A program made the translations under genes and the position numbers. Below, in pieces: positions 61,017 to 64,000 of a stretch of 64,000 bases of DNA. The first letter of the stretch is position 1; the number at the start of each line of letters is the position of its first letter. The DNA comes from Allocatelliglobosispora scoriae (GTDB lineage Bacteria > Actinomycetota > Actinomycetes > Mycobacteriales > Micromonosporaceae): the NCBI RefSeq assembly GCF_014204945.1, contig NZ_JACHMN010000002.1:3743001-3807000 (forward strand), written 5' to 3'. The notes below the pieces were generated by a model. It searched no databases. It was given only the letters and a program-made list of their open reading frames with translations, and was not told where the DNA came from.

Positions 61017-61612
61017 GACTCTGGTCGCGGTGGGGTGGGCGCGCGGGAGGTTTTCACAGATTGACGGTGGCACTGGTTGGCTGGGTCTTGGTTTCGGGGG
61101 TTGTGGCGGGGTGTTCGCCGTCTGTTGCTGCTTCTGAGCCGCTTGTCACCGGGGCTTTTGAGTCCTGTTCTCCGTTGACTTCCTCCTCGGCTTCGCCTTC
61201 GGGGTCGGGGGCACTGCTGCCTGAGTTGCAGTTGCCGTGTTTCGACGGGGGGTCCGTGGTTGACGTGCGGGCCCTGCGGGGGCCGATGGTGATCAACATG
61301 TGGGCGTCGTGGTGTGCCCCGTGCCGGGAGGAGCTGCCGGCGTTTGAGAGGTTGGCGCGGAAGACGGGGGCGCCGAAGGTTGTTGGGGTTGTCGACACGT
61401 CGACCCGGGCGGCGGCGGTGTCGGTGGCTGAGGACCTGGGGGTGAGTTTTCCGATGCTCTTCGATGACAGGAGCCGGTTCAACTCGGCGATGGCGTTGGG
61501 GTTCGTGCCTGCGACGATCTTTGTCGACGAGGCCGGGCGGATCGCCTTCATCTATCGGAGCGTGGCGCTGGATGATGCGTCGCTGGGTGCGCTGGTGGAG
61601 AAGTACCTGTGA
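60956..61612 (+). CDS. TlpA/ResA-type thioredoxin-like protein (Rv3673c-like)
   Basis: An open frame of 218 residues. The first about 35 residues are encoded by the inverted repeat and are basic, so the real start is probably TTG 61061 region ([18 protein letters not shown]), where GGAGG lies about 10 nt upstream. That yields a signal sequence with a lipobox Cys. The thioredoxin fold has [19 protein letters not shown] with the CxxC redox pair, and [15 protein letters not shown] with the cis-Pro. It reduces or isomerises disulfides outside the membrane. The NUDIX gene overlaps its stop (GTGA). Confidence 0.85.
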   Translation: MTRSGRSGLIPTRVIRRPPRRLWSRWGGRAGGFHRLTVALVGWVLVSGVVAGCSPSVAASEPLVTGAFESCSPLTSSSASPSGSGALLPELQLPCFDGGSVVDVRALRGPMVINMWASWCAPCREELPAFERLARKTGAPKVVGVVDTSTRAAAVSVAEDLGVSFPMLFDDRSRFNSAMALGFVPATIFVDEAGRIAFIYRSVALDDASLGALVEKYL

Positions 61613-62241
61613 GCCTGGTCTTGCCGGGGTGGTTCGAGCCGTTGGCGGGGCGGGTCCGGGCGTCGTCGGTTGCGGACTTCACCCGCTTCTCGGTTCCCGA
61701 GGGGGGCGGGCGGGCCGCCTCGGTGCTGGTCCTGTTGGGGGAGGGGCCGTCGGGGCCGGACGTGTTGGTGCTGGAGCGGGCGGCGAATATGCGTACGCAT
61801 GCGGGGCAGCCGGCATTTCCCGGCGGAGCGGCCGACCCGGGCGACGGCGGGCCGGTCGGGACCGCGCTGCGCGAGGCGGCGGAGGAGGTCGGGCTGGACC
61901 CGGCGAGCGTGACCGTCGTTGCGGAGCTGCCGCAGCTCTGGATCCCCGTCAGCGACTTCGTCGTGACACCCGTGCTGGCCTGGTGGCACGCGCCGCACCC
62001 GGTGACCGCGGTCGACGCCGCCGAGGTGGCGAGCGTCGCGCGGCTGCCGATCTCGGAGCTCGTCGACCCGGCCAATCGGTTCCGGTGCCGCCACCCCAGC
62101 GGGTGGACCGGACCGGCCTTCCAGGCGGGCGGGATGCTCGTCTGGGGCTTCACCGCGGGCGTCCTGACGACCCTGCTGGAGATGGGCGGCTGGGCTCGCC
62201 CGTGGGACACCTCGCGCATCGAGCCGTTGCCCGTAGGCTAG
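61609..62241 (+). CDS. NUDIX hydrolase, CoA pyrophosphatase-like (Rv3672c-like)
   Basis: A 210-residue protein from GTG 61609, overlapping the thioredoxin-like stop. FPGGAADPGDGGPVGTALREAAEEVGL near 68-94 is the Nudix box, with REAAEE intact and Asp in place of the first Glu, as in NudL-type CoA pyrophosphatases. AANMRTHAGQPAFPGG is the upstream signature of this group (the R-H-x-GQ-FPGG block). It hydrolyses CoA or related nucleotides to phosphopantetheine and 3',5'-ADP (family knowledge). Its position beside a marP-like gene matches M. tuberculosis. Confidence 0.9.
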   Translation: MSLVLPGWFEPLAGRVRASSVADFTRFSVPEGGGRAASVLVLLGEGPSGPDVLVLERAANMRTHAGQPAFPGGAADPGDGGPVGTALREAAEEVGLDPASVTVVAELPQLWIPVSDFVVTPVLAWWHAPHPVTAVDAAEVASVARLPISELVDPANRFRCRHPSGWTGPAFQAGGMLVWGFTAGVLTTLLEMGGWARPWDTSRIEPLPVG

Positions 62242-62245
62242 GGCG

Positions 62246-63424
62246 ATGTCCGTGGTCGACGTGATCCTGTTGGGCCTCATGGTGGTGTTCGCCATCAGTG
62301 GCTATCGCCAGGGTTTTGTCGTTGGCGTGCTCTCGTTCGCCGGGTTCTTCGGCGGTGCGATCATCGGCCTGCAACTGGGTCCGCTGCTCGTCTCCGGCCT
62401 GACCGACCCGACGCTGCGACTCGTCTTCGCCCTGGTCACGATCTTCGGACTGGCGATCCTGGGGCAGGCGCTCACCGGCTGGGTCGGCAACCGGCTGCGC
62501 GGCGGCATCACCAATCGCAACCTCGCCACCGTCGACGACCTCGGCGGCGCGGGCGTCTCGCTGCTCGCCGTCGTGATGGTCGCCTGGCTCGTCGCGATCC
62601 CGCTCAGCAAGGCCGATTCGCCGTGGCTCGCCGGCGCCGTCCGGAACAGCTTCGTGCTCGGCACGATCGACCACGTCATGCCCGACAAGGCCCGCGCGCT
62701 CACCGAGTCGCTGCGGGAGACCGTCGACACCAACGGCTTCCCGGACGTCTTCGACGGTCTCGTGCCGACCCGCGTCCGCGACGTGCCCGCCCCCGACAGC
62801 AAGCTCGCCCGGCTGCCCGTGGTGGTCAACGCCCAGCGCTCCGTGGTCAAGGTGCTGGGCAGCGCGCCGAGCTGCTCCCGGCGGATCGAGGGCTCCGGCT
62901 TCGTCTACGCGCCCGAGCACGTGCTCACCAACGCCCACGTCGTCGCCGGGACCAAGGGCATCGCGATCGAGGTCGGCGGTGCCCGGCACACCGGCCGCGT
63001 CGTGACCTACGACCCGGAGCGCGACCTCGCCGTGCTCTTCATCCCCGGCCTCACGGCTCCGGTCCTGCGCTTCGCGGAGTCCGACGCGTCGACGAATGCC
63101 GACGCGATCGTCCTCGGTTACCCGCTGGACGGCCCCTACAACGCGCAGAGCGCCCGGATCCGTGACATGGGTCCGATCACGGGTCCCGACATCTACAACG
63201 ACGAGCGGGTCACCCGTGAGGTCTACACGATCCGGGCCCTCGTGCGCAGCGGCAACTCCGGTGGGCCGCTGATCACCACCGACGGCCGCGTCCTCGGCAT
63301 CATCTTCGCCGCCGCCGCCGACGACCCCAACACGGGATTCGCGGTCACCGCGGACGAGGCAGCCTCCGTCGCGAGCGCCGGAGCCGCCCGGACCGCGGGG
63401 ACGGGCACCGGCACCTGCACATAG
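62246..63424 (+). CDS. marP: Membrane-anchored serine protease MarP-like
   Basis: A 392-residue protein. TAGGCT at 62234-62239 lies 6 nt before ATG 62246 (leaderless; it overlaps the NUDIX stop). The N-terminal half is a CvpA-like domain with four helices (VDVILLGLMVVFAISGYRQGFVVGVLSFAGFFGGAIIGL and others). The periplasmic half is a chymotrypsin-like protease with His in TNAHVV near 230, Asp in ERDLAVLF near 260 and Ser in SGNSGGPL near 336. Two Cys (PSCSRR and the last CT) may pair. In mycobacteria MarP is needed for acid and oxidative stress resistance. Confidence 0.93.
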   Translation: MSVVDVILLGLMVVFAISGYRQGFVVGVLSFAGFFGGAIIGLQLGPLLVSGLTDPTLRLVFALVTIFGLAILGQALTGWVGNRLRGGITNRNLATVDDLGGAGVSLLAVVMVAWLVAIPLSKADSPWLAGAVRNSFVLGTIDHVMPDKARALTESLRETVDTNGFPDVFDGLVPTRVRDVPAPDSKLARLPVVVNAQRSVVKVLGSAPSCSRRIEGSGFVYAPEHVLTNAHVVAGTKGIAIEVGGARHTGRVVTYDPERDLAVLFIPGLTAPVLRFAESDASTNADAIVLGYPLDGPYNAQSARIRDMGPITGPDIYNDERVTREVYTIRALVRSGNSGGPLITTDGRVLGIIFAAAADDPNTGFAVTADEAASVASAGAARTAGTGTGTCT

Positions 63425-63522
63425 ATGGCGAGTGACGGTTCACTCAGCCTGGTGAGTTCTCAAAACCTCGATGAGGCGGTAATTTTTAGGGCTAGTCACC
63501 CGTAGGGAGTCGTTAGAAAGTC

Positions 63523-64000
63523 GTGAAGACCGACAGGCACAGACGGACCAGCGCCGGATCGCGGACAGCGACGGCGCTGATGCGTGTCGGTGCGCTCGGC
63601 CTCACCGGCTTCCTCGCCGTGCTGATCGGCGCACCGCCGGCTGCCGCCTCCGTGCCGCTCGCGCCGCCCGTCGCCGACAAGGTTCGCGACGAGCAGTGGC
63701 AGCTCTCCGCGCTGCATGCCGAGGCCGCCTGGCGGATCTCCACCGGCGCCGGGGTCACCGTCGCGGTCATCGACTCCGGGGTCGACGCCACCCACCCCGA
63801 CCTCGCCGGGCAGGTGCTCGGCGGGCGCGACCTGGTCGACTCCGCGGGCGACGGCTATGACGACGAGGTCGGCCACGGCACGACCGTCGCGGCGCTGATC
63901 GCCGGGCGCGGTGACGATGCCAGGGGCGTCGTCGGACTCGCGCCGGGTGCCAAGATCCTTCCGGTGCGCGTGCTCGACTCCAGGAATCTCTACGAGGACG
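63523..64000 (+). CDS. Subtilisin-family (S8) secreted serine protease, mycosin-like, partial
   Basis: The frame opens at GTG 63523 and runs off the right edge (159 residues visible). A basic N-terminus and hydrophobic signal segment (MRVGALGLTGFLAVLIGAPPAAAS) are followed by the S8 core: VTVAVIDSGVDATHPDL with catalytic Asp near 83 and GHGTTVAAL with His near 117. The short linker DEQWQLSALHAEAAW and the GVVGLAPGAKILPVRV segment match mycosins and related proteases of type VII secretion. The catalytic Ser is beyond the window. No ESX genes are visible here. Whether it is a true MycP needs the rest. Confidence 0.85.
   Translation, partial: MKTDRHRRTSAGSRTATALMRVGALGLTGFLAVLIGAPPAAASVPLAPPVADKVRDEQWQLSALHAEAAWRISTGAGVTVAVIDSGVDATHPDLAGQVLGGRDLVDSAGDGYDDEVGHGTTVAALIAGRGDDARGVVGLAPGAKILPVRVLDSRNLYED

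Overview
The window is chromosomal DNA from a high-GC actinomycete. Codon positions are strongly GC-biased, GTG/TTG starts are common, many genes look leaderless, and the gene content includes WhiB, a mycosin-like protease, chaplin-like repeats, an actinobacterial LeuA and an ECF sigma/CU044_5270 pair. The overall set fits Micromonosporaceae best, but that is inference, since no rRNA or marker alignment could be run. It is mostly core chromosome. I see no integrase, transposase, phage genes or CRISPR array.

Layout. 0-3.4 kb: a thioesterase cut by the left edge, its TetR regulator, deoD, tRNA-Ser(CGA), a methyltransferase and a lipoprotein. 3.4-7.6 kb: an intergenic island (twin 57-bp repeats around a LexA-like box and three DnaA-like boxes), tRNA-Ser(GGA), SRP RNA and dnaX-ybaB-recR. 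7.7-20.7 kb: two complete peptide/nickel-type ABC importer operons separated by an AbiEi/DUF559-like gene. 20.7-31 kb: a secreted HNH nuclease, a 14-TM drug exporter, leuA with a leucine leader peptide and attenuator, an MFS gene, an ECF sigma factor with its membrane partner, and the asd-lysC operon. 31-38 kb: secreted and signalling genes (lipoprotein, GAF-GGDEF, VanZ-like, DUF4239-like, repeat-rich secreted protein, HAD, HTH-PLD). 38-47.8 kb and 57.4-64 kb: a block also seen in Mycobacterium tuberculosis around Rv3671c-Rv3683 (metallophosphoesterase, whiB4, ponA2, two ArsA-like ATPases, DUF4177, RidA, metallo-beta-lactamase, crp, nth, thioredoxin-like, NUDIX, marP). It is interrupted at 47.8-57.3 kb by an adenylate cyclase-ATPase-TPR protein, a Ser/Thr kinase, a two-subunit acyl-CoA carboxylase and a chaplin-like protein.

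The most distinctive feature is the number of long, often perfect inverted repeats between genes. They lie mainly where two genes converge or just past a stop codon. At least two sequence families recur: a core of AACTCTT-(C/G)-AAGAGTT, commonly flanked by CAAGATCG, and a family built on TTTGCAGCAAAGCG. Copies differ by paired changes that keep the stem intact, and the two families sit side by side in two spacers. They behave like bidirectional terminators without a U-tract, but their shared sequence also suggests a mobile or protein-bound repeat.

Regulation readable from sequence: a TetR-type palindrome before tetR, a LacI-type operator in the second ABC operon, stable hairpins between solute-binding protein and permease genes in both ABC operons, a leucine leader peptide with a possible pseudoknot before leuA, and TANNNT boxes 6-8 nt before many start codons, the mark of leaderless transcripts.
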